Assembly: GCA_000482145.1 (NCBI GenBank)
Contig: AUXH01000360.1
Coordinates: 1 to 20,092, forward strand
Length of the DNA stretch: 20,092 bases
Direction: 5' to 3'
Origin: Strigomonas culicis
Lineage: Eukaryota > Euglenozoa > Kinetoplastea > Trypanosomatida > Trypanosomatidae
How positions within the stretch are numbered: the stretch's first letter is position 1; each line of letters starts with the position of its first letter. Under the pieces are notes generated by a model. It was not told the DNA's origin, ran no database searches, and saw only the letters and a program-made list of their open reading frames with translations. Below, in pieces: positions 13,780 to 20,092 of the stretch. The position numbers were made by a program, and so were the translations under genes.

Positions 13780-16323
13780 ATGGACCACGGTACGCCTTCC
13801 GAAGATGAGCTTCTCGCACTCACGTATCACGGTGGAAAGAACGACGCCACCGGGGACCGCGTCGACCGCCTGTTCGCGACGCTGCGGCTGCGCTTTAACA
13901 AGTACAGTAACAAGAAAAAAGGCCTCACGGAGAGCACCGATCCTAGCAACAACATCCTGGATGACCAGGCGCTCGCCGACACGGAGGCCCACCGGCGGCG
14001 CGCCAGCAGCCCCAGCAGCGAGGCCCGCCTCGACGGCGTCAGCACCAACGCCGGGATGCTCGCCAGGGCGACCGGCGTGAAGGGCGACTTCAAGCTGACG
14101 TCATTGTTGCATGCTGTCCAGCGCGGCGCGGATGCGCCGCCAGGGGACGAGAACAGCCCGCGCGTGACGTACGGCAAGAGCCCCATCGCGAGCGGGCGCG
14201 ACCCGCAGGAGGTGGGCCCGGACGGCCACCTCCTCGCGGTCGCGATGAGCACGAACGGCAGTCTCAACCAGCACGCCGGTGCGGACGGCAACGCGGCCTC
14301 CATCCTCCAGAGCTCCATGCGGGGCGCGCCGCCCATCACGGCCGGGACGAAGAAGAGCAGCCACTACTGGGAGGCGCGCGAGCTGTACGTTGCGGCCGAG
14401 GAGCTCTGCTGCTACCTCAACGGCGGCATCCACTACCGCGAGATGTGCCGCTACTACCAAGAGACGCTACATGCGCTCCTGGTGCTCTTGCGCGAGGACG
14501 TGGCGCTGCTGCGGGGGGTGGAGGTGCTGCCGGCCGGCGCCACCGGCAGCGCGCTCACGCAGCTCAACGCGCTGCTGAAGGAGGCGGAGGACCTCCTGGA
14601 GCGCGGCGGGGTCGAGGTGCCCCCGCAGCTGCGCGCGCAGACAGCCAATCTGCATGCGACGGAGGCGACGTCGAAGCCGACCACCACAGCGTCCCCGCCG
14701 CGGGGGCTGAAGGCTGGGGTGGCGCTGCCCGCGCTCCCCTTCGACGCGGAGCAGCCACCGCTGTCCCCCCGGACGGACGAGGGCACGCCCAGGTCGGAGG
14801 ACCACTTGAAGAAGAGCCGCCGGCCGACGCTGCCGGCGCCGAAGAAGGACGCGACCCTCTCCAACGTCTTCAAGGAGTTCCAGCCCCTCCCGATGGGCGA
14901 GCTCGAAGCGGTGGAGGGCGCGCTCGTCAGCGAGGGCGACCACAACAACCAAAATGACGGCGCCGCGAACGCGGCGGGTGGTAACGGGGCCAAGGGGGCG
15001 AACCCTACCTTCGCGGCGCGGTTGGAGAGCGCGGCGGTGCCGCCGCAGTGCTCGAACGGCACGAGCATCGTCAGCACCGGCCGCGCGCACTCCCTCACGC
15101 TTGACGGCAGCCCGCGCCCCCCGTCCACGCTGTCCCACAACAAGCGCAACAGCCTCGGCTTCAACCGCGACAAGAAGCGGTCGCTCGACGAGCCGACGCC
15201 GGACGGCGAGCGGCTGCTGCCGCGCGGGTCGGGGTCCTCGCCGACGGTGTCCCCCGTGCCGCGGTCGCCGCACCACCGCCTGGACGCAACGCCACCGCGG
15301 GAGGGGGCAGCCGACGAGTCCGCCGCCGGGTCCCTCGCGCCGAAGGAGCGCCAGCGGCGGCTGCAGCAGCTCTACGGCGAGGGCTACCACATGGACGGCA
15401 TGCAGCTCCTGAAGGACGCGCTCGGCGTCGTCTTCCGCTGGGAATACGACCAGGACCCGGCCGACCTCACACCCCTCGCGGCCCTTTTCAGCGAGAGCGC
15501 CGACCGGGCGTCCATGTCGCCGACGATGCCGTTCTCCACCACGACGGCGCCGGTCACCGCGGAGGCCGCGCTGCTGTCCTTCCGCAAGGACTGCCGCGAC
15601 TACCTGACGCCGCTGCTGCAGACGGGCTGCCACGCGTCCGCCTTCATGCGCGCGACGACGGACACGACGCCGCTGCGGAGCGAGTACCTGATGGAGTGCC
15701 TCGCGTGCCACCACAAGCCGAACGATGTGCTGCTGACGCTCTTCGACGGCGTACAGCAGGACCGTGACGTGACGCAGCTGGAGCTGCAGCGTATCTCGAT
15801 CGGCGACGCCGGCGTGCCGCCGCTCGCGGCCGTGCTGCCGCGGCTGTACAAGCTCCGGACGCTCGACCTGCGGGAGACGGGCATCCAGGAGGCGGGGCTG
15901 GACACCCTCAGCCGCTGCCTGTGCCGCCACCCCTCGCTGGAGGTGCTGCAGCTCTCACACAATCACCTCACGGACCGCTGCCTGCCCGCGCTGCTGCGGC
16001 TCGTGCGCACGGTGCCGCGCCTGCAGACGATCAGCCTCGTCGGCTGCCCCATCCCGCCCGCGGTGAAGGAGCGGGTGCAGCAGGAGGTGCTGCAGCCGCG
16101 GCTCCACGGCGCGGGTGCGCTGCGCCACGGGCTGAGCGGCAGTGAGGCGCCGTGGGGCGCGAGCACCAACCTCGCGACGCCCCTCGCCGTGCGCGGCCAG
16201 TCCGCACCCGCGTCGGCGCAAAAGGGCGGCAAGGGAAGCATGGTGCCCGTGCGGCCGCCCACGCTGCGGCCCGCCAAGCTGGTGCCGCGGGTGGCGCAGC
16301 CCCCGCGCCTGCGCACCAAATAG
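13780..16323 (+). CDS. Leucine-rich repeat protein with long disordered region
   Basis: An 847-residue protein of unknown function. Residues 1-190 are polar and probably disordered. A helical segment of about 95 residues (roughly 205-300, starting Y-W-E-A-R-E-L-Y) is more ordered and may be a helical bundle. Residues 300-520 are Pro/Ser/Ala-rich. After another folded stretch (about 525-660, including C-L-A-C-H-H), residues 664-761 form about four leucine-rich repeats. These have L-x-L-Q-R-I-S-I, L-R-T-L-D-L-R-E-T-G-I, L-E-V-L-Q-L-S-H-N-H-L and L-Q-T-I-S-L-V-G-C repeats about 28 residues apart, the ribonuclease-inhibitor-like spacing. The tail (762-847) is basic and proline-rich. LRRs normally bind proteins, so an adaptor or scaffold role is inferred, with no partner suggested by the context. 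The frame is open upstream of the ATG at 13780, but only from a GTG, so 13780 is the start. Confidence 0.85.
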   Translation: MDHGTPSEDELLALTYHGGKNDATGDRVDRLFATLRLRFNKYSNKKKGLTESTDPSNNILDDQALADTEAHRRRASSPSSEARLDGVSTNAGMLARATGVKGDFKLTSLLHAVQRGADAPPGDENSPRVTYGKSPIASGRDPQEVGPDGHLLAVAMSTNGSLNQHAGADGNAASILQSSMRGAPPITAGTKKSSHYWEARELYVAAEELCCYLNGGIHYREMCRYYQETLHALLVLLREDVALLRGVEVLPAGATGSALTQLNALLKEAEDLLERGGVEVPPQLRAQTANLHATEATSKPTTTASPPRGLKAGVALPALPFDAEQPPLSPRTDEGTPRSEDHLKKSRRPTLPAPKKDATLSNVFKEFQPLPMGELEAVEGALVSEGDHNNQNDGAANAAGGNGAKGANPTFAARLESAAVPPQCSNGTSIVSTGRAHSLTLDGSPRPPSTLSHNKRNSLGFNRDKKRSLDEPTPDGERLLPRGSGSSPTVSPVPRSPHHRLDATPPREGAADESAAGSLAPKERQRRLQQLYGEGYHMDGMQLLKDALGVVFRWEYDQDPADLTPLAALFSESADRASMSPTMPFSTTTAPVTAEAALLSFRKDCRDYLTPLLQTGCHASAFMRATTDTTPLRSEYLMECLACHHKPNDVLLTLFDGVQQDRDVTQLELQRISIGDAGVPPLAAVLPRLYKLRTLDLRETGIQEAGLDTLSRCLCRHPSLEVLQLSHNHLTDRCLPALLRLVRTVPRLQTISLVGCPIPPAVKERVQQEVLQPRLHGAGALRHGLSGSEAPWGASTNLATPLAVRGQSAPASAQKGGKGSMVPVRPPTLRPAKLVPRVAQPPRLRTK

Positions 16324-16890
16324 GCAAAGCAAGAAGACGGACCGCACATGTTGCTGCTGTCGGTTTGTCAGCGACAGCAGACAAGTAGGCGCGAAGTTTT
16401 TTTTCTGTTTTTGTTTCTGTTTTGTGTGTGTGCCTCTATACCTTCATATTTTATTGTTTCATGTAAAAAGACAAACGAAAAAAAAAATGTGGTGCTGTGT
16501 ATGTGCGTTTTAGAAGTCGGATAAAACACAAATAATTTTATTTGTGTGCGTGTGTGCGTGTGGGTGTATTCTCTAAGAATGCAGACCTTTGTTATTTGCA
16601 CTGTTACTTCTTGTTCTCCTTTCTTTTTGTTTTTCACCGTTCTCTTGATGATATCGAAGTGATAATGCTCATCCTTGTGCTAGTGTGACTGTATACAGCT
16701 TTTCATTGCCATTATGATATCGGTTGGTTTGCATTCTGTACGTACTGTATTATCCCTTTGTTATATACATGTATCTTAAAGATCACAAAAAAAAAGATGA
16801 CAGAGATGCACAGAATATGTTTCCTCTTCATTTCCTCGCGCGATAGTCTGTTTGTCTAGCATCATTGTGATGTTGCGTATGTGAAATTTG

Positions 16891-16950
16891 CTTCACCTCT
16901 CCTCGTTCTTTATTATTATTGTTCTTTGTGTGTGTGTGTTATAGTTTCAG
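16891..16950 (+). promoter_or_regulatory. Weak predicted spliced-leader acceptor for the 17020 gene
   Basis: A mixed pyrimidine stretch, interrupted by ATT triplets and a GT run, precedes AGs at 16943-16944 and 16949-16950. This is the poorest tract of the ten. The resulting 5' UTR of about 70 bases has no ATG before 17020. Confidence 0.4.
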
Positions 16951-16981
16951 AAATCGTTGACGCAACTCTCTTTGAGTAGGC

Positions 16982-16998
16982 GTGTGTGTGTGTGTGTG
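16982..16998. repeat. (GT)n microsatellite in a predicted 5' UTR
   Basis: A perfect GT run ending about 21 bases before the start codon at 17020. A shorter GT run at 16928-16939 lies just before the likely splice site. Confidence 0.9.
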
Positions 16999-17019
16999 GA
17001 AGACCCATAGCACAGCAAC

Positions 17020-18270
17020 ATGTCCTCCCGCGGAAGCGCCGGTGGCGGCACGCGGCGCTACGCGGCCACCGTGGAGAAGGGCGAGAACGCGTGGAAGCGC
17101 GAGTGGAGCAGCTTCATCTCCGGCGTCGACCTCAAGCAGGTGCGTGACGGGACGCGGGGGATCGCCCTCAAGGCCTCCCGCGACCTGGAGCAGGAGGCCT
17201 ACGCGGCGCACAAGGCAGTCGACGAGGACGACGGCGATGAGGTGGCGCCGACCACGTACTCCTACCTCTTCAGCTCTCCCGCGCAGCGCAAGGCCGACCG
17301 CGAGGTGAAGCTGAAGCAGCAGCGTGAAGCGGAGCGCCGGCACCGCCTGGAGAAGGAGAAGGAGAAGAAGCAGAAGATGAAGGAGAAGCGGCAGCGGCAG
17401 CGCGCCGCGGCGGCCGCCGGCGGCGAGGTCCTCGAGGAGGAGGAGGACGACGACGATGACGATGAGCGGAGCAAGCATCAGAAGGCCCTCGTGGAGGCCG
17501 CAAAGCGCGGTCTCCAGCTGGAGGGCATGACCCGTAAAGAAAAGCGGTCTTTTCTGCACCTCACCGTGACGGAGGAGCAGCAGCAGGCAGAGCAGCACGC
17601 GAAGGAGTTCAAGCTGCACGAGTTGATGGACGAGCGCATCGCGTGGTACCAGCAGGGGCCGCACCCGATCGACCTCATCGCGGAGAAGCTGGTGCGCAAG
17701 AAGGCGGAGAAGCGCGGCAAACAGATGGGCCTGACGCACTACAACTATTTGCTGCCGCACCCGTCGTGGATGGCGAAGCGCATGCAGCGGCGACGCGAGG
17801 CCGTGATGGTCGGCATGGGTCGCCACTTCGTCTACGACGACGACGGCCAGGCGTGGGAGCCGTTGCGCGGCATCCCGGTCGACCTGACAAAGGTCAACGT
17901 GCTGCTCTCGCAGCCGCTCTTCAAGGCCGAGGCGGGGGCAGAGGAGACGACCGCGGCGAGTGCGTCGCCGGAGGCGGAGCACGCGGACGAGGAGGAGGCG
18001 CCGTCGGCGGATCCTGCGACAGAGCCGGAGGAGGGCCCTTGCAAGACGACAAGAAGCGAGAAGCGTGTGTCCGGCAGCACCGCCAAGGCTGCCCCGCCGC
18101 GCTTCGATGTCCTGGACCCGCAGAAGATGCAGACGAGCTACGTCCGTCGCGTGCTGCAGGACCCGCAGGCGGCCTTGGCGCTGCAGCAGGCAAACCTCAG
18201 CACCACCTTCCTCAGCCCGGGACTCGTGCACAAGCCGAATATCGGCCTCACGGATGACGCGCAAGCGTAG
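17020..18270 (+). CDS. Conserved-looking charged hypothetical protein
   Basis: A 416-residue protein I do not recognise. Residues 1-85 are mixed and start Ser/Gly/Arg-rich. Residues 95-130 are a very basic helix of Lys, Arg, Gln and Glu, probably a coiled coil and rich in nuclear-localisation-like clusters. An acidic run follows (E139 to E149, four Glu, six Asp, one Glu). Residues 155-305 look folded, with aromatic-rich motifs such as H-Y-N-Y-L-L-P-H-P-S-W. Residues 305-350 are acidic and disordered, and the C-terminus returns to ordered sequence. A lysine-rich helix next to an acidic run is often seen in ribosome biogenesis or nucleic-acid-binding proteins, but nothing specific supports a function. 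ATG at 17020 is the first after the predicted splice site. The coding call is strong because codon use and length match the neighbours. Confidence 0.82.
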   Translation: MSSRGSAGGGTRRYAATVEKGENAWKREWSSFISGVDLKQVRDGTRGIALKASRDLEQEAYAAHKAVDEDDGDEVAPTTYSYLFSSPAQRKADREVKLKQQREAERRHRLEKEKEKKQKMKEKRQRQRAAAAAGGEVLEEEEDDDDDDERSKHQKALVEAAKRGLQLEGMTRKEKRSFLHLTVTEEQQQAEQHAKEFKLHELMDERIAWYQQGPHPIDLIAEKLVRKKAEKRGKQMGLTHYNYLLPHPSWMAKRMQRRREAVMVGMGRHFVYDDDGQAWEPLRGIPVDLTKVNVLLSQPLFKAEAGAEETTAASASPEAEHADEEEAPSADPATEPEEGPCKTTRSEKRVSGSTAKAAPPRFDVLDPQKMQTSYVRRVLQDPQAALALQQANLSTTFLSPGLVHKPNIGLTDDAQA

Positions 18271-18541
18271 CTGTGTCGGTGTGCCTTTTAGTTTGTGATG
18301 TTCTCTTTTTTTGTTGGTGTTGTTACTGTTGTTCGTTTTCTCCTTTTTTATATATAATCATCGCTTAAGTAAGAAGGATACAAAAGGCGGTTGCGCCTGT
18401 GGTGTAGCTTTCACGGCTTTGCTTACTGATTTGTTCATCTGAGAAACCTCTGGACACTTTCTTTGTAAGAACAGCTATTTGTATTCTTCTACCCACACAT
18501 GCTTCTTTTTTTTTAAGGAAATAGTATAAAGTGTTTTTGTC
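18271..18541. other. Short intergenic spacer, 17020 gene to patatin-like gene
   Basis: AT-rich non-coding DNA with poly-T near 18306-18312, TATATATA near 18350 and the splice tract at 18502-18517. No gene seen. Confidence 0.75.
18502..18517 (+). promoter_or_regulatory. Predicted spliced-leader acceptor for the patatin-like gene
   Basis: CTTCTTTTTTTTTAAG gives the first AG at 18516-18517 and a short 24-base 5' UTR with no ATG before 18542. Confidence 0.75.
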
Positions 18542-19504
18542 ATGCCCCCGACGATCCCGCGCGAGTTCATCAAGAAGGTGCGGGCCAAGACGCCGACTCT
18601 GCTGGAGGTGGGCAAGCCAGCGCCCAAGGCGGTGCTCAGCTTTGGCGGCTGCGGCTTCCTCGTCACCTACGCGCTCGGCGTCGCGCAGTACCTGCAGGAG
18701 GAGCAGAAGGAGCTGCTCGCGCAGAGCTTCCTGCTCGGCGCCGGCAGCGGCGTGCTGCCCGCCCTCGCGCTCGCCTGCGGGCCGCAGGCGGTGAAGCTGG
18801 ACCAGGTGCGCGACTTCATCGTCGACAACCGCTTCAACGTCTTCGACGAGGCGAAGCGCATCGAGGTGATGACGGCCGGCATCAACACGCTGCTGCCCCG
18901 CAATGTGCTCGACCTGGTGAAGGGCCGGCTCGCGCTCACGGTCGGCTTCTCCAACAAGGACCCCGGCTACATGTCTCAGGCGAAGGAAAACATTTATTTC
19001 GGCCACCACATCGCCCAGTGGAGCGACTTCGACGACATGGCGCAGAACATCTTGGCAGCGACGGCGCCCAACACGGACAAGCCCATGATCTTCCGCGAGG
19101 CGGACAACGTGCTGCGCGGCACGATGATGTCGCTCAGCAGCGAGCTCGACCAGTACTGTCGTCACATCTACATCCACGGCTATGCTGGCTACCGCTACAA
19201 CAAGAACCAGTCGCGGCACAACATCTTTTTCGGCAAGAACGGTTACATTGGCAACACGCACTTCAGCTTCCCCAAGCAGGCGCTGCTGGCCTTCGCGCCG
19301 CAGGTGGGCGGGGAGCGGCGCAAGGACGAGCTGCTGCAGGCCTACGACGCCGGGTACTACGACGCGAGGCGGTACGAGCGGTGGGAGGAGGACCCGTATT
19401 ACTACGCCAAGGCAGACCGCTCGCCCAGCGATGACTTCAACTTTAGAAACCTGCGCGCGGGGCTGTTTGGTGGGAAGGCTGCCTCGGAGCGCTTCGAGCT
19501 CTAA
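18542..19504 (+). CDS. Patatin-like (PNPLA) protein with altered catalytic dyad
   Basis: A 320-residue protein with the start of a patatin-like lipase domain. L-S-F-G-G-C-G-F-L (residues 32-40), then Y-A-L-G-V-A-Q-Y-L, matches the oxyanion-hole strand and helix of PNPLA2-type lipases, where the pattern is S-F-x-G-C-G-F-L and Y-x-x-G-V. The nucleophile elbow, G-x-S-x-G in active enzymes (G-A-S-A-G), here reads G66-A-G68-S69-G70, so Gly stands at the serine position and a Ser is one step on. The second catalytic motif, D-G-G or D-G-A, is absent; the likely aligned site is K232-N-G234-Y-I-G-N. So the fold is probably kept but lipase activity is doubtful. A lipid-binding, regulatory or pseudo-enzyme role is inferred. 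There is no signal peptide. The C-terminus is rich in Tyr and Arg. ATG at 18542 follows a good splice site. Family call: good for the N-terminal half, weaker beyond it. Confidence 0.8.
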   Translation: MPPTIPREFIKKVRAKTPTLLEVGKPAPKAVLSFGGCGFLVTYALGVAQYLQEEQKELLAQSFLLGAGSGVLPALALACGPQAVKLDQVRDFIVDNRFNVFDEAKRIEVMTAGINTLLPRNVLDLVKGRLALTVGFSNKDPGYMSQAKENIYFGHHIAQWSDFDDMAQNILAATAPNTDKPMIFREADNVLRGTMMSLSSELDQYCRHIYIHGYAGYRYNKNQSRHNIFFGKNGYIGNTHFSFPKQALLAFAPQVGGERRKDELLQAYDAGYYDARRYERWEEDPYYYAKADRSPSDDFNFRNLRAGLFGGKAASERFEL

Positions 19505-19798
19505 AAGCGGTCGCGGTGGGCGTCGAAACCATGTTTTGCCTTACGTTGTGTGTTCTTACAGATTCTCTTTTTTTGTGGTTGCAGTTGATACTTAATAACC
19601 TTCTTAAAACAACTACCTGGTGCGCTTTACAACATCAGTAAAAAAAAAGGGGGTACACTTTCGTTTATCTTCACGCCACTTTTTTTGTGTGGCTTGTTAG
19701 TCTGTTTTGACTCTCCTTTCATCACTTTTCCAACTGTTCTTCTTTTTTTTTTTCAAGATCTTAAAAGCAACAAGTCAACCACAACAACTTCAAAGAAC
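19505..19798. other. Intergenic spacer, patatin-like gene to beta-tubulin
   Basis: Non-coding, with T-rich and A-rich runs (for example A at 19641-19648 and T at 19742-19753). It contains the presumed 3' UTR of the patatin-like gene and the acceptor of the tubulin gene. Confidence 0.75.
19737..19757 (+). promoter_or_regulatory. Predicted spliced-leader acceptor for beta-tubulin
   Basis: A poly-T tract followed by CAAG, AG at 19756-19757. The 41-base 5' UTR is A-rich and has no ATG before 19799. Confidence 0.75.
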
Positions 19799-20092
19799 AT
19801 GCGCGAAATCGTGTCCTGCCAGGCCGGCCAGTGCGGTAACCAGATCGGTTCCAAGTTCTGGGAGGTCATCGCGGATGAGCACGGCGTGGACCCCACCGGC
19901 ACCTACCAGGGTGACTCGGACCTCCAGCTGGAGCGCATCAACGTGTACTTTGATGAGGCGACGGGCGGACGCTACGTGCCCCGCTCCGTGCTCATCGACC
20001 TGGAGCCCGGCACGATGGACTCCGTGCGCGCCGGCCCCTACGGCCAGCTGTTCCGCCCGGACAACTTCGTCTTCGGACAGTCCGGCGCCGGC
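19799..20092 (+). CDS. Beta-tubulin, N-terminal 98 codons (cut by window end)
   Basis: The start of a beta-tubulin gene, the GTP-binding partner of alpha-tubulin in microtubules of the subpellicular cage, spindle and axoneme. Residues 1-4 are M-R-E-I, the conserved beta-tubulin N-terminus, which in animals also acts as the tag for tubulin mRNA autoregulation. The nucleotide-binding segment Q8-A-G-Q-C12-G-N-Q-I-G follows, then [11 protein letters not shown] and F-G-Q-S-G-A-G at 92-98, where the window stops in frame. Ala25 and Val91 stand at positions where, as I recall, other beta-tubulins often have Ser and Ile; these are minor and need comparison. The rest, including the T4 glycine loop and C-terminal tail, is outside. 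In trypanosomatids tubulin genes occur as arrays or dispersed copies; which applies here cannot be seen. Confidence 0.98.
   Translation, partial: MREIVSCQAGQCGNQIGSKFWEVIADEHGVDPTGTYQGDSDLQLERINVYFDEATGGRYVPRSVLIDLEPGTMDSVRAGPYGQLFRPDNFVFGQSGAG

Larger units (their letters stand above)
16324..17019. other. Intergenic spacer, LRR gene to 17020 gene
   Basis: No supported gene. It contains poly-T at about 16398-16405, GT-rich irregular repeats near 16540-16566, an A-run at about 16784-16794, and a 10-base palindrome CTGTATACAG at 16689-16698. I looked for tRNA B-box-like and box C/D-like patterns and found none I would defend. Confidence 0.7.

Noticed and set aside
16689..16698. Palindrome CTGTATACAG as a protein-binding site
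   Set aside because: Ten bases in AT-rich spacer is within chance, and no known site matches it.
16324..17019. Possible tRNA or snoRNA in the large spacers
   Set aside because: No B-box-like GGTTCGA pattern or paired stems were found, and TGATGA-like boxes occur without a convincing partner D box or guide context.
19346..19354. D269-A-G271 as the catalytic Asp motif of the patatin-like protein
   Set aside because: The usual motif is D-G-G or D-G-A, and this triplet lies later than expected in the domain; kept only as a weak alternative.
1..20092. A functional gene cluster or multi-gene system across the window
   Set aside because: Trypanosomatid transcription units normally join unrelated genes, and the products here (SOD, actin-like, Trm1, GT25, patatin-like, tubulin) do not share a pathway.

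Overview
The window looks like nuclear DNA of a trypanosomatid flagellate (Kinetoplastea); the genus cannot be fixed from the sequence alone. All ten protein genes lie on the + strand and show no sign of introns. They have G/C-rich third codon positions and are separated by AT-rich spacers. Nearly every start codon is preceded by a polypyrimidine tract and a first AG, as expected for spliced-leader trans-splicing within one polycistronic unit. Bacterial-type promoters, operons and ribosome sites do not apply. Some in-frame openings upstream of the real starts exist only because microsatellites and poly-T tracts happen to lack stops.

Layout, left to right: (1) a small secretory-route single-span membrane protein (298-939); (2) an iron superoxide dismutase of the trypanosomatid SODB type (1378-1965); (3) a divergent actin-like protein with an alanine-rich insert (2897-4315); (4) the tRNA guanine-26 N2-dimethyltransferase Trm1 (4707-6635); (5) a GT25-family glycosyltransferase (6934-7791); (6) a 1634-residue coiled-coil protein with an axonemal dynein light chain (p28/DNALI1/AXDND1)-like segment (8178-13082); (7) an 847-residue low-complexity protein ending in leucine-rich repeats (13780-16323); (8) a charged hypothetical protein (17020-18270); (9) a patatin-fold protein whose catalytic Ser and Asp both appear to be missing (18542-19504); (10) the first 98 codons of beta-tubulin, cut by the window end (19799 onward).

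The spacers hold CT, TC/CA, TA and GT microsatellites, poly-T and poly-A runs and ATT-rich 3' UTR stretches. Two large pyrimidine microsatellites, before the SOD and actin-like genes, sit where the splice-acceptor tracts should be. Neighbours in such units are co-transcribed but usually not functionally linked, so no pathway is claimed across the window. Three products are cytoskeletal or probably flagellar (actin-like, dynein-light-chain-like, beta-tubulin).

The most interesting points are the apparently dead patatin-like protein, the giant protein with the dynein-light-chain-like core, three AUGs in three different frames at the start of that gene, and the degraded ATPase site of the actin-like protein. 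I saw no mobile element, CRISPR array, tRNA or rRNA gene, and no multi-gene defence or biosynthetic system.
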